Below the pieces are notes generated by a model that searched no databases, had not been told where the DNA came from, and worked only from the letters and a program-made list of their open reading frames with translations. Both the position numbers and the translations under genes were made by a program. DNA of 64,000 bases from Bradyrhizobium mercantei. Lineage in GTDB: Bacteria > Pseudomonadota > Alphaproteobacteria > Rhizobiales > Xanthobacteraceae. The stretch is taken from assembly GCF_001982635.1 (NCBI RefSeq), contig NZ_MKFI01000004.1, positions 489,609 to 553,608 of the forward strand, given 5' to 3'. Below, in pieces: positions 43,101 through 52,384 of the stretch (within the stretch, counting starts at the first letter, position 1; each line of letters starts with the position of its first letter).

Positions 43101-44921
43101 TCAGCGGAATTGTACGCCTTCGAACTGGCCGCTGCGGCGCCACTCGTCGATATATTTGAAGTAGGCGAGCGCGCCCGCCGGATAGCCGACATTGAGCTTG
43201 GCCGCGGGCCCCGGCTCGCGTCCCTCATTGTTGTAATAGCCGGGTGTGCAATCGGGCCCGCCGATCATCCGGCCGACCGCAGTCAGCAGCAGCTCGACCC
43301 AGCGGTCCTCGGCCTGCCTGCTGACCTCGATTTGCTTGAAGCCATTGTCCCGCGCGTGACCGACCATCAGGGCGATGGTGCGCGCCGCTTCGGTCAGATT
43401 ATGCGGCACGTTGGAGATGAGATTGGCGCCCTGCGTCGGCTGCACGAAGAACAGGTTCGGGAAGCCGTGCACATGGATGCCGTGCTTGGTGCGCATGCCC
43501 TCGGCCCAATACTGCGACAGCTTGATGCCGTCCTGGCCCGTCACGTCGAAACCCGCGCGCCGCTTGTACTCGGTGCCGACCTCGAAGCCCGACGCATAGA
43601 TGATGCAATCGAGGGCGTATTCCTTGCCTGCGACGACGATCCCGTTCTCGGTGATCTCTTCGACGCCCTTGCCGTCGGTATCGACCAGATGGGTGCCGGG
43701 CGTGTTGAACGCCTGAAGATAGGCATCATGGAAGCACGGCCGCTTGCAGAGCTGGCCGTACCAGGCCTTGAGGTTTTTCGCCGTCTCCGCATCGCCGACG
43801 ATGGTGTCGACCCGGTTGCGGATCTCCTCCATCTTCTCGAAGTCGGAATCCTCGAATGCCGCCCGCATGTTTTCCACGCTGCGCTGCTCGCGCGGCAGCA
43901 GCATGATCTTGGCGCGGATCCGCTTCGACAGGTCGGTCCAGCCGTCCTGCACCAGATCTTCCTCGGCCGATCCGCCGGCCTGGTTGGCGGTGAAATTCTC
44001 CAGCCAGCGCTGCTGCCAGCCCGGCGTCGCGATATCGGCAAACCAGTCCGGATCAATCGGGCCGTTGCCGCGCACGTCGACCGACGACGGCGTGCGCTGG
44101 AACGCGTAGAGCTCCTTGCAGGCGCGCGCGAGGTGCGGGATGCACTGCACCGACGTGGCGCCGGTGCCGATGATGCCGACGCGCTTGTCGGCAAGCTTGT
44201 CCATCAGCGCACCCTTCGGACCGCCGCCGGTGTAGTCGTAATCCCAGCGGCTGGTGTGGAACGAGTGGCCCTTGAAGCGCTCGATGCCGGGAATGCCGGG
44301 CAACTTCGGCACGTGCAGCGGGCCGGTGCCGATCCCGACATATTGCGCGGTGAAGGCATCTCCCCGCGTGGTGCGGATGATCCAGCGCGATTGCGCCGCA
44401 TCCCAGTCGAGGCTCGTCACCTCGGTGTGGAACAGCGCATTGTCGTAGAGATTGAACTGCCGGCCGATCCGCTGGCAGTGCGCCAGGATTTCCGGCGCAT
44501 GCGCGTATTTCTCCGACGGCATGTGGCCGGTCTCTTCCAACAGCGGCATATAGACCATCGACGCCGTGTCGCACTGCGCGCCGGGATATCTGTTCCAGTA
44601 CCAGGTGCCGCCGAAATCGCCGCCCTTCTCGACGATGCGGACATCCTTGACGCCGGCTTCGGTCAGCCGCGCCGCGGTGGCGAGCCCGGCAAAGCCGCCG
44701 CCGATGAAGGCGAAGGTGACGTGGTCGGTCTTCGGCGCACGATCCACGACCGGTGTGTAGGGATCCTCGAGATAATGTGCGAGCTGGCCCTTGATCTGGA
44801 GATACTGGTCGTTGCCGTCGGGACGCAGCCGCTTGTTGCGCTCCTCCCGATATTTCCGGCGCAGCCGCTCCTTGTCGATCGCGGCGGGCTTTGCGTCTTG
44901 GGCTTGCTCGGTCATCGTCAT
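43101..44921 (-). CDS. Flavin-containing monooxygenase (Baeyer-Villiger type)
   Basis: This 606-residue class B flavoprotein inserts oxygen next to a ketone using NADPH. It has an N-terminal extension of about 65 residues, the FAD motif FIGGGFAGLATAARL, the FGGTWYWNRYPGAQCD active-site segment, the Baeyer-Villiger fingerprint FKGHSFHTSRWDYD, and the NADPH motif VGIIGTGATSVQCIP. The long N-terminus resembles cyclododecanone/phenylacetone-type enzymes. It lies about 50 bp from both neighbours in a probable operon. Substrate unknown. Confidence 0.88.
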   Translation of the reverse strand: MTMTEQAQDAKPAAIDKERLRRKYREERNKRLRPDGNDQYLQIKGQLAHYLEDPYTPVVDRAPKTDHVTFAFIGGGFAGLATAARLTEAGVKDVRIVEKGGDFGGTWYWNRYPGAQCDTASMVYMPLLEETGHMPSEKYAHAPEILAHCQRIGRQFNLYDNALFHTEVTSLDWDAAQSRWIIRTTRGDAFTAQYVGIGTGPLHVPKLPGIPGIERFKGHSFHTSRWDYDYTGGGPKGALMDKLADKRVGIIGTGATSVQCIPHLARACKELYAFQRTPSSVDVRGNGPIDPDWFADIATPGWQQRWLENFTANQAGGSAEEDLVQDGWTDLSKRIRAKIMLLPREQRSVENMRAAFEDSDFEKMEEIRNRVDTIVGDAETAKNLKAWYGQLCKRPCFHDAYLQAFNTPGTHLVDTDGKGVEEITENGIVVAGKEYALDCIIYASGFEVGTEYKRRAGFDVTGQDGIKLSQYWAEGMRTKHGIHVHGFPNLFFVQPTQGANLISNVPHNLTEAARTIALMVGHARDNGFKQIEVSRQAEDRWVELLLTAVGRMIGGPDCTPGYYNNEGREPGPAAKLNVGYPAGALAYFKYIDEWRRSGQFEGVQFR

Positions 44922-44968
44922 CGGAAGGCGCCTCGTTCAGGGAAATTCGGTGGACAATGTAGCGCCGC

Positions 44969-46213
44969 TCAGGCGGGATGGGCAGCGAGATAGGGCGAAT
45001 TGGCGATCGACCAGTCCGGCATCGGCTCCATCCGGAAGATCTGCCGCAGATGCACCTCGTCGGGCCCGTCGCCGATCCGCAGCAGCCGCCCCCACGCCAG
45101 CGCCTGATGGATCGGCGTATCGTCGGAGCCGCCCATCGCGCCGAACACCTGCATCGCGCGGTCGGCGATCTTCTGCAGCATTGCCGGCACCGCGACCTTG
45201 ATCAGCGAGACGTCGCGCCAGGCGCCGTGATGGCCGGCCTGGTCGAGCCGCCAGGCGCAGCGATACGCAAGCAACCGCGCCTGCTCGAGCTCGACGCGGG
45301 CCTCGGCGATCCAGCGCTGCACGGTGTCGTACTGGATCACGGTGCGGCCGAATGCGCTGCGCTCCGCGGCGCGCGCCATCATCAATTCGATCAGCAGCTC
45401 GCAGAGCCCGATCGAGCGCATGCAGTGATGGATGCGCGCTGGACCGAGCCGGACCTGCGCGACCTTGAACCCCTCACCCTCGGCGCCGAGCAGGTTTTCC
45501 ACCGGCACCCGCACATTGTCGAACACGAGCTCGCCGATCGGCGCCGTATGATCCTCGCAACCCATCCAGCGCAGCCGCCGCACCAGGCGCACGCCGGGCG
45601 CATCCATCGGCACGATGATGCAGGAATGCCGGCTGGTACGCTCGGCGGAGGCATCGGTCACCCCCATGACGATCAGGAAGCTGCAGCGCGGATGCGCGGC
45701 GCCGGTGATGAACCATTTGCGGCCGTTGATGACGTAGTGATCGCCGTCGCGCACCATCCGGGTTGCGATGTTGGTGGCATCGGACGAGGCGACGTCGGGC
45801 TCGGTCATGCCGAAGGCGGAGCGCGTCTCGGCGTTGAGCAGCGGCGCCAGCCAGCGCTGCTTCTGCGCCGGCGTCGCGCAGTTCTGCAACGCGATCATGT
45901 TCGGCACATCGGGCGCCTGGCAGTTGAACACCTCCGGCGCCCAGAACAGCCGTCCCATGATCTCCGCGAGCGGCGCGTAGTCGAGATTGGAAAGCCGCGT
46001 GCCGGGCTCGTCATCGGCAAGCTCGGGCAGGCCGAGATTCCACAGGCCTGCCGCGCGGGCCTTCTGCTGCAGTTCGGCCATGAAGGGCGGCGTGTCGCCG
46101 TGGGCGCTGACATGGTCGAGCCAAGCGCGATGGCGCGGCAGCACCTCCTTCTCGAAGAAGGCCAGCAGGTCGCGCCGCCAACGCTCCGATCGTTCGGACA
46201 GATCGAAATCCAT
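44969..46213 (-). CDS. Acyl-CoA dehydrogenase
   Basis: This 414-residue flavoenzyme forms a 2,3-enoyl-CoA. It begins MDFDLSERSERWRRDLLAFFEKEV, then the FAD/substrate segment SAFGMTEPDVASSDATNIATRM and WFITGAAHPRCSFLIVMG. The C-terminal domain contains AERSAFGRTVIQYDTVQRWIAEARVELEQARLL and MQVFGAMGGSDDTPIHQ. The start is supported by GGGAGG; longer frames upstream run into the regulatory region. It is the first gene of the dehydrogenase-monooxygenase-sulfatase group and divergent from the IclR gene. Confidence 0.86.
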   Translation of the reverse strand: MDFDLSERSERWRRDLLAFFEKEVLPRHRAWLDHVSAHGDTPPFMAELQQKARAAGLWNLGLPELADDEPGTRLSNLDYAPLAEIMGRLFWAPEVFNCQAPDVPNMIALQNCATPAQKQRWLAPLLNAETRSAFGMTEPDVASSDATNIATRMVRDGDHYVINGRKWFITGAAHPRCSFLIVMGVTDASAERTSRHSCIIVPMDAPGVRLVRRLRWMGCEDHTAPIGELVFDNVRVPVENLLGAEGEGFKVAQVRLGPARIHHCMRSIGLCELLIELMMARAAERSAFGRTVIQYDTVQRWIAEARVELEQARLLAYRCAWRLDQAGHHGAWRDVSLIKVAVPAMLQKIADRAMQVFGAMGGSDDTPIHQALAWGRLLRIGDGPDEVHLRQIFRMEPMPDWSIANSPYLAAHPA

Positions 46214-46247
46214 GCCGCCTCCCAGCTTTTGGGCGGGAGATAAGCCC

Positions 46248-46298
46248 ATATCGAAACGATTTGCAAATTCATTTCGATATATTGACATATTGGTCAAT
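46248..46298. promoter_or_regulatory. Nested palindromes in the divergent IclR promoter region
   Basis: ATATCGAAA (46248-46256) and TTTCGATAT (46272-46280) form 9-bp arms around a 15-base spacer that itself contains the palindrome ATTTGCAAAT. Next to it ATTGAC (46281-46286) and GTCAAT (46293-46298) form a second inverted repeat, which includes a TTGACA -35-like box facing the iclR gene. These are good candidate operators for the IclR protein. Confidence 0.6.
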
Positions 46299-46316
46299 CC
46301 GAGATCATTATTTCGT

Positions 46317-47105
46317 ATGACGGTATTGTCCTCTCTCGAATCCCAGGCGGATCCGTCCTTTGCGACCACGCTGGCGCACGGGCTCGACGTGCTGGCCGCC
46401 TTCCGCAACCACACAGGTCCGCTCTCGAATGCGGAGCTCGCCGAGCACACCGGCCTGTCGCGGCCGACCGTCTCGCGCCTGACCTACACGCTGGAGCAGC
46501 TCGGCTATCTCAGGCGCGACGCCAAGGGCCGCTTCGTGCTCGGGCTCGGCGTGCTCGCCGCCGCCTATCCGGTGCTGTCGTCGCTGAAGGTCCGCCAGCT
46601 CGCGCGTCCCCTGATGCGCGACTTCGCCTCCTACACCGGCGGCACGGTGTCGATCGCGATGCCGTTCGGGCTCGACTTCATCTATGTCGAGACGCTGCGC
46701 ACCACGGACGCGGTGCCGCATGTGCCTGACGTCGGCTTCGTCTCCTCGCTGGCGCCGACCGCGGTCGGGCGCGCGCTGCTGTCGCTGTTCACGACGGACG
46801 AACGCGACGCCTATGTCGCGCGCGTCAAGGCCGAACGTCCGGAGGAGCTCGACTATGTCGAGCGGCGGACGCTGCCGGACGTCGAGCTCTGCAATGAGCG
46901 CGGCTTTGCCGTCTCGCTCGGCGAATGGCGCCGCGAGATTTTCGGCGTCGCCGCGCCGCTCTATCGCACCGCCGCCGGCGAATGCCTGTCGGTCAATTGC
47001 GGCATCCCCTCGTTCCGTTTCAGCGCCGAGCAGATCGAGCGCGAATGCGGTCCGCGCATCCTCGGCCTCGCCCGCAGCATCCGCTCGCTGGTGACGAACA
47101 ACTAG
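46317..47105 (+). CDS. IclR-family transcriptional regulator
   Basis: This 262-residue regulator has an N-terminal winged helix (residues 10-75; LSNAELAEHTGLSRPTVSRLTYTLEQLGYLRRD) and a C-terminal effector-binding domain (VSSLAPTAVGRALLSL, ERGFAVSLGEWRREIFGVAAPL, LSVNCGIPSF). It is divergent from the acyl-CoA dehydrogenase operon and 45 bp upstream of a Bug-type binding protein, and probably controls both through the palindromes upstream. The ribosome-binding site is weak. Effector unknown, possibly a carboxylate. Confidence 0.86.
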   Translation: MTVLSSLESQADPSFATTLAHGLDVLAAFRNHTGPLSNAELAEHTGLSRPTVSRLTYTLEQLGYLRRDAKGRFVLGLGVLAAAYPVLSSLKVRQLARPLMRDFASYTGGTVSIAMPFGLDFIYVETLRTTDAVPHVPDVGFVSSLAPTAVGRALLSLFTTDERDAYVARVKAERPEELDYVERRTLPDVELCNERGFAVSLGEWRREIFGVAAPLYRTAAGECLSVNCGIPSFRFSAEQIERECGPRILGLARSIRSLVTNN

Positions 47106-47150
47106 AACACGCATCGCAACCGACGATGCGGCACATCTCGGGAGGGAGAC

Positions 47151-48131
47151 ATGCGTGGCATCACGACCGCGATCGCCTTGCTCGTGGGCATCGTCACGGC
47201 GCAGTGCGGCAGCGCCGACGCACAGGCGCAGGACAATTATCCGAGCCGGCCGATCCACATCATCGTGCCCTACCCGGCCGGCGGCATCGTCGACATCGTC
47301 GCGCGCGCCGTGACCGAGCAGGTCGGGCGCGACTGGAAGCAGACCGTCGTGGTCGAGGCGCGCCCCGGCGGCAACAGCAATATCGGCACCGCCGCCGTCG
47401 CGCGCAGCGAACCGGATGGCTACACCTGGGCCGTCACCGGCCCGGCTCTGCTGGTCAATCCCGATCTCTACAAGGATGCCGGCTGGAACGCGGCCAGGGA
47501 TTTCCGCTGCGTCGGCCTTGCCGTCTGGAATCAGAGCGTGGCGCTGGTGCATCCGTCGATGCCGGTCAAGACGATCGGCGAGTTCGTCGCGCTCGCCCGC
47601 AAGCAGCCCGGACAGTTCAACTTCGGCAATCCCGGCACCGGATCGTCGATCGACCTCAGCGCGCAGAAACTGTTTCAGGTCGCCGGCATCAAGCTGACCA
47701 ATGTCGGCTACAAGGGCCAGCCGCAGGCCCTGATCGACCTGATGACGAATTTGATGCATTTCGAGATCGTGTCGCTCGAACTCGCGCTGCCGCACATCAA
47801 GGCCGGCAGCGTCAAGCCGCTCGCGGTGTTCACCGACAAGCGCGTGCCCGACCTGCCCGACGTCCCGACGATTGCGGAAGCCGGCTTTGCCGAGGCGGCC
47901 TACGTTCCCTGGTACGGCATCTACGTGCCGGCCGCGACGCCGGCGCCGCTGCTCGCGAAGATCAATGCGGCGATCAACAAGGCGTTGCAGAATCCCGATG
48001 TGCAGCGCCAGCTGTCGCTCGCCAACATTCCGGGCAAGCCGATGTCGCTCGATGAGCTCGCCGCGCTGATGAAGGCCGACCAGCAGAAGCTGACGACCGT
48101 GATCAAGACTGCCGGCATGGCGCTGCAATAG
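47151..48131 (+). CDS. Tripartite tricarboxylate-type substrate-binding protein (Bug/TctC)
   Basis: This 326-residue periplasmic binding protein has a signal peptide (ending near ADAQAQ) and the Bug family motifs YPSRPIHIIVPYPAGGIVDIVAR, VVVEARPGGNSNIGT and PDVPTIAEAGF. These proteins bind carboxylates and usually work with TctA and TctB membrane subunits, which are not adjacent, so it is an orphan binder, as is common. Start has GGGAGGGAG. It may be co-expressed with the IclR gene. Confidence 0.85.
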   Translation: MRGITTAIALLVGIVTAQCGSADAQAQDNYPSRPIHIIVPYPAGGIVDIVARAVTEQVGRDWKQTVVVEARPGGNSNIGTAAVARSEPDGYTWAVTGPALLVNPDLYKDAGWNAARDFRCVGLAVWNQSVALVHPSMPVKTIGEFVALARKQPGQFNFGNPGTGSSIDLSAQKLFQVAGIKLTNVGYKGQPQALIDLMTNLMHFEIVSLELALPHIKAGSVKPLAVFTDKRVPDLPDVPTIAEAGFAEAAYVPWYGIYVPAATPAPLLAKINAAINKALQNPDVQRQLSLANIPGKPMSLDELAALMKADQQKLTTVIKTAGMALQ

Positions 48132-48138
48132 CTTCCGG

Positions 48139-49242
48139 TCAGTCAGTGGCCGCCGGTCCAACGTCACGATAAGCCCACAGGCATTCGCGCGGCAATGCGA
48201 CCTGCGCCTCGACGCCGACCTGATGGCGTGCGGCGGTACCGAGTTCGACCGCTTCCAGCCGCTTGCCGAACAGCTCGATGCCGTAGGCGGTCTGGGTGCC
48301 CTGGTAGCGGCGGTCGAGCACCTTTACCGAGAACGTGTTGGCGCCATCGGGCCGGCCGATCGCGATGTTCTCGGGCCGCAGCGCGATCCGTACCTTCTCG
48401 TCGGGCGCCAGCGTCTGGCACAGCGCCACCTCGCCTTGCCTTCCGTCGCCGAAATCGACCACGCCATACTTGCCGTTGCAGGCGACGAGCGTTCCCGCGA
48501 GTTCGTTGGTCGCGCCGGTGAAATTGGCGACGAACAGATCGGCCGGGCGGTTGTAGATCACGTCAGGCGTGTCCATCTGCAACAACTTGCCGTCGCGCAT
48601 CACGCCGATCCGGTCGCCGAGCACGACCGCCTCGGCCTGATCATGGGTGACATAGAGCGCGGTCATCCCGGTCTGCTTGAGGATGACGCGGAGGTCGTCG
48701 CGCAGCCGCAGGCGCAGTTTGGCGTCGAGATTCGACAACGGCTCGTCGAGCAGCAGCAATTGCGGCCGGTACACCATGCTGCGCGCCAGCGCGACGCGCT
48801 GCATCTGTCCGCCCGACAGCGCCACCACCGGCCGGTCGGCATAATCGGATAGCCCGACCAGCGCCAGCGCGTCCTCGACCATGCGGGCGGCATCACTGCG
48901 CCCGATCGTCCGGTGCTTCAACGGATAGATCACGTTCTGCCGCGCCGTCATATGCGGCCACACCGCATAGGACTGGAACACCATGCCGAGGTTGCGCGCG
49001 CGCGGCGGCACGAGGATGCCGCGCGCCGGCGACGACACCACCCGCCCGGAGATGCTGATCTCGCCGCCGGTCGGATGCTCGAGCCCGGCGACGCAGCGCA
49101 GTGTCGTGGTCTTGCCGCAGCCGGACGGCCCGAGCAGCACCACGATCTCGCCTGCCGGCACGCCGAAGCTGACGCCATCGATCGCCGGGCGGCCGATCGC
49201 AAACTGCTTCCTGAGATCGGTAACTTCGAGCGTCGCCGTCAT
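48139..49242 (-). CDS. FbpC/PotA-type ABC importer, ATP-binding protein
   Basis: This 367-residue ATPase has Walker A (GPSGCGKTT), signature (VVALSGGQMQRVALARSM), Walker B (LLLLDEPLSNLD), H-loop (LYVTHDQAEAV) and a C-terminal TOBE regulatory domain (from about 250; IALRPENIAIG). This is typical of iron(III), phosphonate or polyamine importers. The start at MTATLEV was chosen because homology begins there. Its operon partners are the binding protein (14 bp gap) and a fused permease upstream. Confidence 0.86.
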   Translation of the reverse strand: MTATLEVTDLRKQFAIGRPAIDGVSFGVPAGEIVVLLGPSGCGKTTTLRCVAGLEHPTGGEISISGRVVSSPARGILVPPRARNLGMVFQSYAVWPHMTARQNVIYPLKHRTIGRSDAARMVEDALALVGLSDYADRPVVALSGGQMQRVALARSMVYRPQLLLLDEPLSNLDAKLRLRLRDDLRVILKQTGMTALYVTHDQAEAVVLGDRIGVMRDGKLLQMDTPDVIYNRPADLFVANFTGATNELAGTLVACNGKYGVVDFGDGRQGEVALCQTLAPDEKVRIALRPENIAIGRPDGANTFSVKVLDRRYQGTQTAYGIELFGKRLEAVELGTAARHQVGVEAQVALPRECLWAYRDVGPAATD

Positions 49243-49256
49243 CGCCTGCCTCGCCG

Positions 49257-50282
49257 CTATTGCCGGTAACCGAACGTCTTGTCCCAGTCCGCGACCCACG
49301 CGGCGTGCAACTTCACATACTGGTCGAAGTTCGGATACCAGAGCTTGACCACCTTGGGATCGAACCCTTCAGGGAATGCCGGCGGCTCCTTCAACGAGGT
49401 GAGATTGCCGAGCTCCTTGACCATGAAGGTCTGCCCCTCCTTGGACAGGCACCAGTTCAGGAACAGCTTTGCCGCATTGGGGTGAGACGCCGTCTTCGGA
49501 ATGCCTGTCGCGTAGGGATTGACCGGAACGCCCTCCGGCGGAAAGAAGATCTCGACCGGCGCGCCATCCTTCTTCTTCTGGTAGATGACGTTGTAGAGCA
49601 GCGGCCCCATCGCGATCTCGCCGCGCACCAGTGAATCGGCCATCGGCGCGCCGGAAGGATACAGCACCGGATGGGTGGCAGCCTGCTTGGCCCAGTAGTC
49701 CTCGCCGAGCACCTGGCGCTCGAACATGATCCGCGTCCAGGTGGTGCCGCCGGACTGCGCGAACACCTGGCCGGTCAGCTTGTCATATTGCGCTTTGGTC
49801 AGGTCAATCCAGGATTTCGGCGGATCCTTCACGAGCTCGGTGTTGTAGGCGATCGACCAGGCGATCGTGGCGCGCGGCCAGAGTTTTGCCGAGACCAGCG
49901 CATCCTTGCTGTAATCGGCCGCATTCGGCGGCGCGTAATCCTGGAATAGATCCTCCAACGGCTGCATCAGCGCGCGATCGGAGTGGTCGACGATATCGGC
50001 GATCAGCTTGCCGGCAGCAGCTTCCGTCTTCACGCGGGTGATGAGCTGGCCGCCCGGCGCACGGACCATCTCGACCCTGATCTCGGGGAAGCGCTTGTTG
50101 AAGAGCTTGATCACCTGCTGTTCGATCTCGGCGTAGTTCGCGGTGTAGAACACCAGCTTGCCCTCGGCCTTGGCGGCCGCGATCAGCTCGGGCGAGCCGA
50201 ACTCGTCCGCGCGCGCCCGCAGTGGCAGTGCGAGTGTCGCCGCGCTCGCCAAGGCCAGTGTGGTGAAGGTTCGTCTATCCAT
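49257..50282 (-). CDS. FbpA-type ABC importer, extracellular binding protein
   Basis: This 341-residue periplasmic binding protein of the AfuA/FbpA class has a leader (MDRRTFTTLALASAATLALPLRARA). The mature part has ELIAAAKAEGKLVFYTAN, FNKRFPEIRVEMVRAPGG and the C-terminal GIPKTASHPNAAKLFLNWCLS. I do not see the paired tyrosines that would prove Fe(III) binding (the region reads GPLLYNVIYQ), so the ligand stays open. The start has GGGGAGGA. Confidence 0.85.
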   Translation of the reverse strand: MDRRTFTTLALASAATLALPLRARADEFGSPELIAAAKAEGKLVFYTANYAEIEQQVIKLFNKRFPEIRVEMVRAPGGQLITRVKTEAAAGKLIADIVDHSDRALMQPLEDLFQDYAPPNAADYSKDALVSAKLWPRATIAWSIAYNTELVKDPPKSWIDLTKAQYDKLTGQVFAQSGGTTWTRIMFERQVLGEDYWAKQAATHPVLYPSGAPMADSLVRGEIAMGPLLYNVIYQKKKDGAPVEIFFPPEGVPVNPYATGIPKTASHPNAAKLFLNWCLSKEGQTFMVKELGNLTSLKEPPAFPEGFDPKVVKLWYPNFDQYVKLHAAWVADWDKTFGYRQ

Positions 50283-50305
50283 CGCAATCCTCCCCTCGTT
50301 TATTG

Positions 50306-52081
50306 TTATCCGGTCCGTGCCGCGCTGCGCTGCGCGGACCCGCGCGACAGCCAATTGGCGCCGCCGATCAGGACGCCGAGCAGCACCGTCTGCACCAGGC
50401 TGAAGGCCGCGGTCTTGCCGACATTGCCACCCTCGTAATAGTCGAGCAGCAAGACCGACATCACCATGGTGTTGCTCGTGTAGAGGAATAGCGACGAGCC
50501 GAGCTCGCGGATCGCCAGCACGAACAGCAGCGTCATTGACGCCAGCACGCCCGGCCGCGCCAGCGGCAGCACGATTGTCGCGATGGTGCCGAGCATGCCC
50601 CGGCCGCAGACCCAGGCGGCCTCCTCGAGCTCGCGATGGATCTGCAGGAACGAGGTCGACAGCGCCTTCACCGTGTCGGGCATGAAGCGCGCGATGAAGG
50701 CGAGCGCCAGAATCCAGATCGTGCCGTAGAGCCCGCCGGGCACGCCGATCCAGGCCCAGAGATAGGCCACGCCAACCACGAGCCCGGGGATCGCGACCGG
50801 CAAGGTCGAGATCAGGTCGATGGCGCCGCGCCCGGCAACGCGGGTGCGATGGATCGTGTAGCCGATCGCAAAGGCGAGCGCGCCGCCGACGACCGCCGTG
50901 ATGACACCGACCTCGACCGCGTTGTAGATCGACCTCATGGTCAGCGGGTTGTCGAAGATGCTCTCGAAATGCATCAGCGAGTATTGCCGCATGTCGAACA
51001 GGCTGGCTGCATCGCGGATGAACATGAACTTGCGGAAGGCCGCGACGATCAGCGCCAGCGACGGCAGCACGACCACAACGAGGAGGTAGACGACCCCGAG
51101 CGCGAAGGTGAGCCAGCGCCACGGCCCGAGATCGAGGCTGCGCGGCCGGAACGCCTTGCCGGCGACGGTGGTGTAGCTGCGCCCGCTGAGCAATTTCTGC
51201 TGCAGATAGACCAGGAGCCCCGTCACCACCATCAGGATGATCGCGACCGCGGCCGCGGTGTTGTAGAGCGGCGGCGACCAGTTGGTGAGCTTGAAGATAT
51301 AGGTCGTCAGCACGTTCAGATTGGTCGGCGCGCCGAGCACGGCGGGGATGCCGTAGATGCCGAGCATCACGATGAACGACAGCAGCATGCCCGAGACGAT
51401 CGCCGGCATGATCAGCGGAAACGTCACCGTGAACAAAGTGGCGAACGCGCTGGCGCCGGAGATTTCCGCGGCCTCCTCCAGGCTCGGGTCCATGTTGCGC
51501 AGCGCCGATGAGGTGAACATGTAGACATAGGGCGCGTAGTAGATGCCGAACACGAACACCAGGCCCCACATCGAATAGAGATCGATGCGCAGGTCGGAGC
51601 CCATCCACTTGAACATCGTGTTGATCAACCCGGTCTTCGGCGAGCCGAGGATCGCCCAGGCCACGCCCGCCACCAGCGGCGGCGCGAACAGCGGCAGGAT
51701 GCTGGCCGCGGCGATGAAGCCCTTGAACGGCGTGTTGGTGCGAACCACGATCCAGGAGAACAACAGCCCGATCGCGACCGCGATCAGCGTGCCGCCACCG
51801 CAGGCGATCAGCGTGTTGAGCAGCGCCTCGCCGACATTGGGATTGGCAAGCACCGCGAGGAAGTTGGCGACCGACAGATGGCTCAGGCTGAGGCGAATGC
51901 CGTCGACCACCGGATTGGTGTCGGTGAGCGCGCCGAGCAGCAGCATGAAGACGGGATAGATGACCAGGAAGCTGAGGATCGCCAGCAATGCCGCGACCCA
52001 GAGGCCGGTGAATGCGCGGCGCCGAGTTCCCTCGCTGGCGCTTCGCATGGCTTCGCTGCGCCGGTCGGCCTGTCCGTGCAA
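50306..52081 (-). CDS. FbpB/ThiP-type ABC importer, fused two-domain permease
   Basis: This permease of about 590 residues carries two tandem transmembrane domains, each with an EAA loop: one near PSLEEAAEISGASAFATLFTVTFPL and one near RELEEAAWVCGRGMLGTIATIVLPLARPG. A single chain thus supplies both halves of the channel, as in FbpB and ThiP. The start is uncertain: a TTG at 52081 has GAGGGA nine bases upstream, while the first ATG (52048) has none. It is the first gene of permease-binding protein-ATPase, in that unusual order. Confidence 0.85.
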   Translation of the reverse strand: MHGQADRRSEAMRSASEGTRRRAFTGLWVAALLAILSFLVIYPVFMLLLGALTDTNPVVDGIRLSLSHLSVANFLAVLANPNVGEALLNTLIACGGGTLIAVAIGLLFSWIVVRTNTPFKGFIAAASILPLFAPPLVAGVAWAILGSPKTGLINTMFKWMGSDLRIDLYSMWGLVFVFGIYYAPYVYMFTSSALRNMDPSLEEAAEISGASAFATLFTVTFPLIMPAIVSGMLLSFIVMLGIYGIPAVLGAPTNLNVLTTYIFKLTNWSPPLYNTAAAVAIILMVVTGLLVYLQQKLLSGRSYTTVAGKAFRPRSLDLGPWRWLTFALGVVYLLVVVVLPSLALIVAAFRKFMFIRDAASLFDMRQYSLMHFESIFDNPLTMRSIYNAVEVGVITAVVGGALAFAIGYTIHRTRVAGRGAIDLISTLPVAIPGLVVGVAYLWAWIGVPGGLYGTIWILALAFIARFMPDTVKALSTSFLQIHRELEEAAWVCGRGMLGTIATIVLPLARPGVLASMTLLFVLAIRELGSSLFLYTSNTMVMSVLLLDYYEGGNVGKTAAFSLVQTVLLGVLIGGANWLSRGSAQRSAARTG

Positions 52082-52384
52082 TGCGCTCGTCCCTCTTGCG
52101 GTCCGATCTGACGTCGGCCCTGCTTGTATACCAAGGGTAATCGATCGCGCCTGTGACGCAAGCTATCCGAAAGTCGCTTGCATGCGGTCGTGTGACACAG
52201 CACGGGAAGATGAATTCTTCAGCGGTCTGACAGGCTGCGACGTCCCGGGGCCACCAGCATGCGCAAGCATGAGGCCTGAAAGAAGGGAGCCCACAGCTCT
52301 TTCCCCCGTTGTCCCTACCGAGTGTGTTGCCCCGCAGCCAGCCGGCACGCCGGCCCGGAACGATCCGGGCCGGCGTTCAGCGAT
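52082..52384. other. Intergenic region between permease and darcynin genes
   Basis: This 303-bp interval contains no supported gene. A near-palindrome with GTATAC at its centre lies at about 52124-52136 and the hairpin at 52349-52374. The promoter of the importer operon should be at its left end, but no clear box is visible. Confidence 0.45.
52349..52374. terminator. GC-rich perfect hairpin after the darcynin gene
   Basis: GCCGGCCCGG and its exact complement CCGGGCCGGC flank a 6-base loop, 10 bases after the darcynin stop on the minus strand. No T-run follows; a terminator role is inferred from position. Confidence 0.5.
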
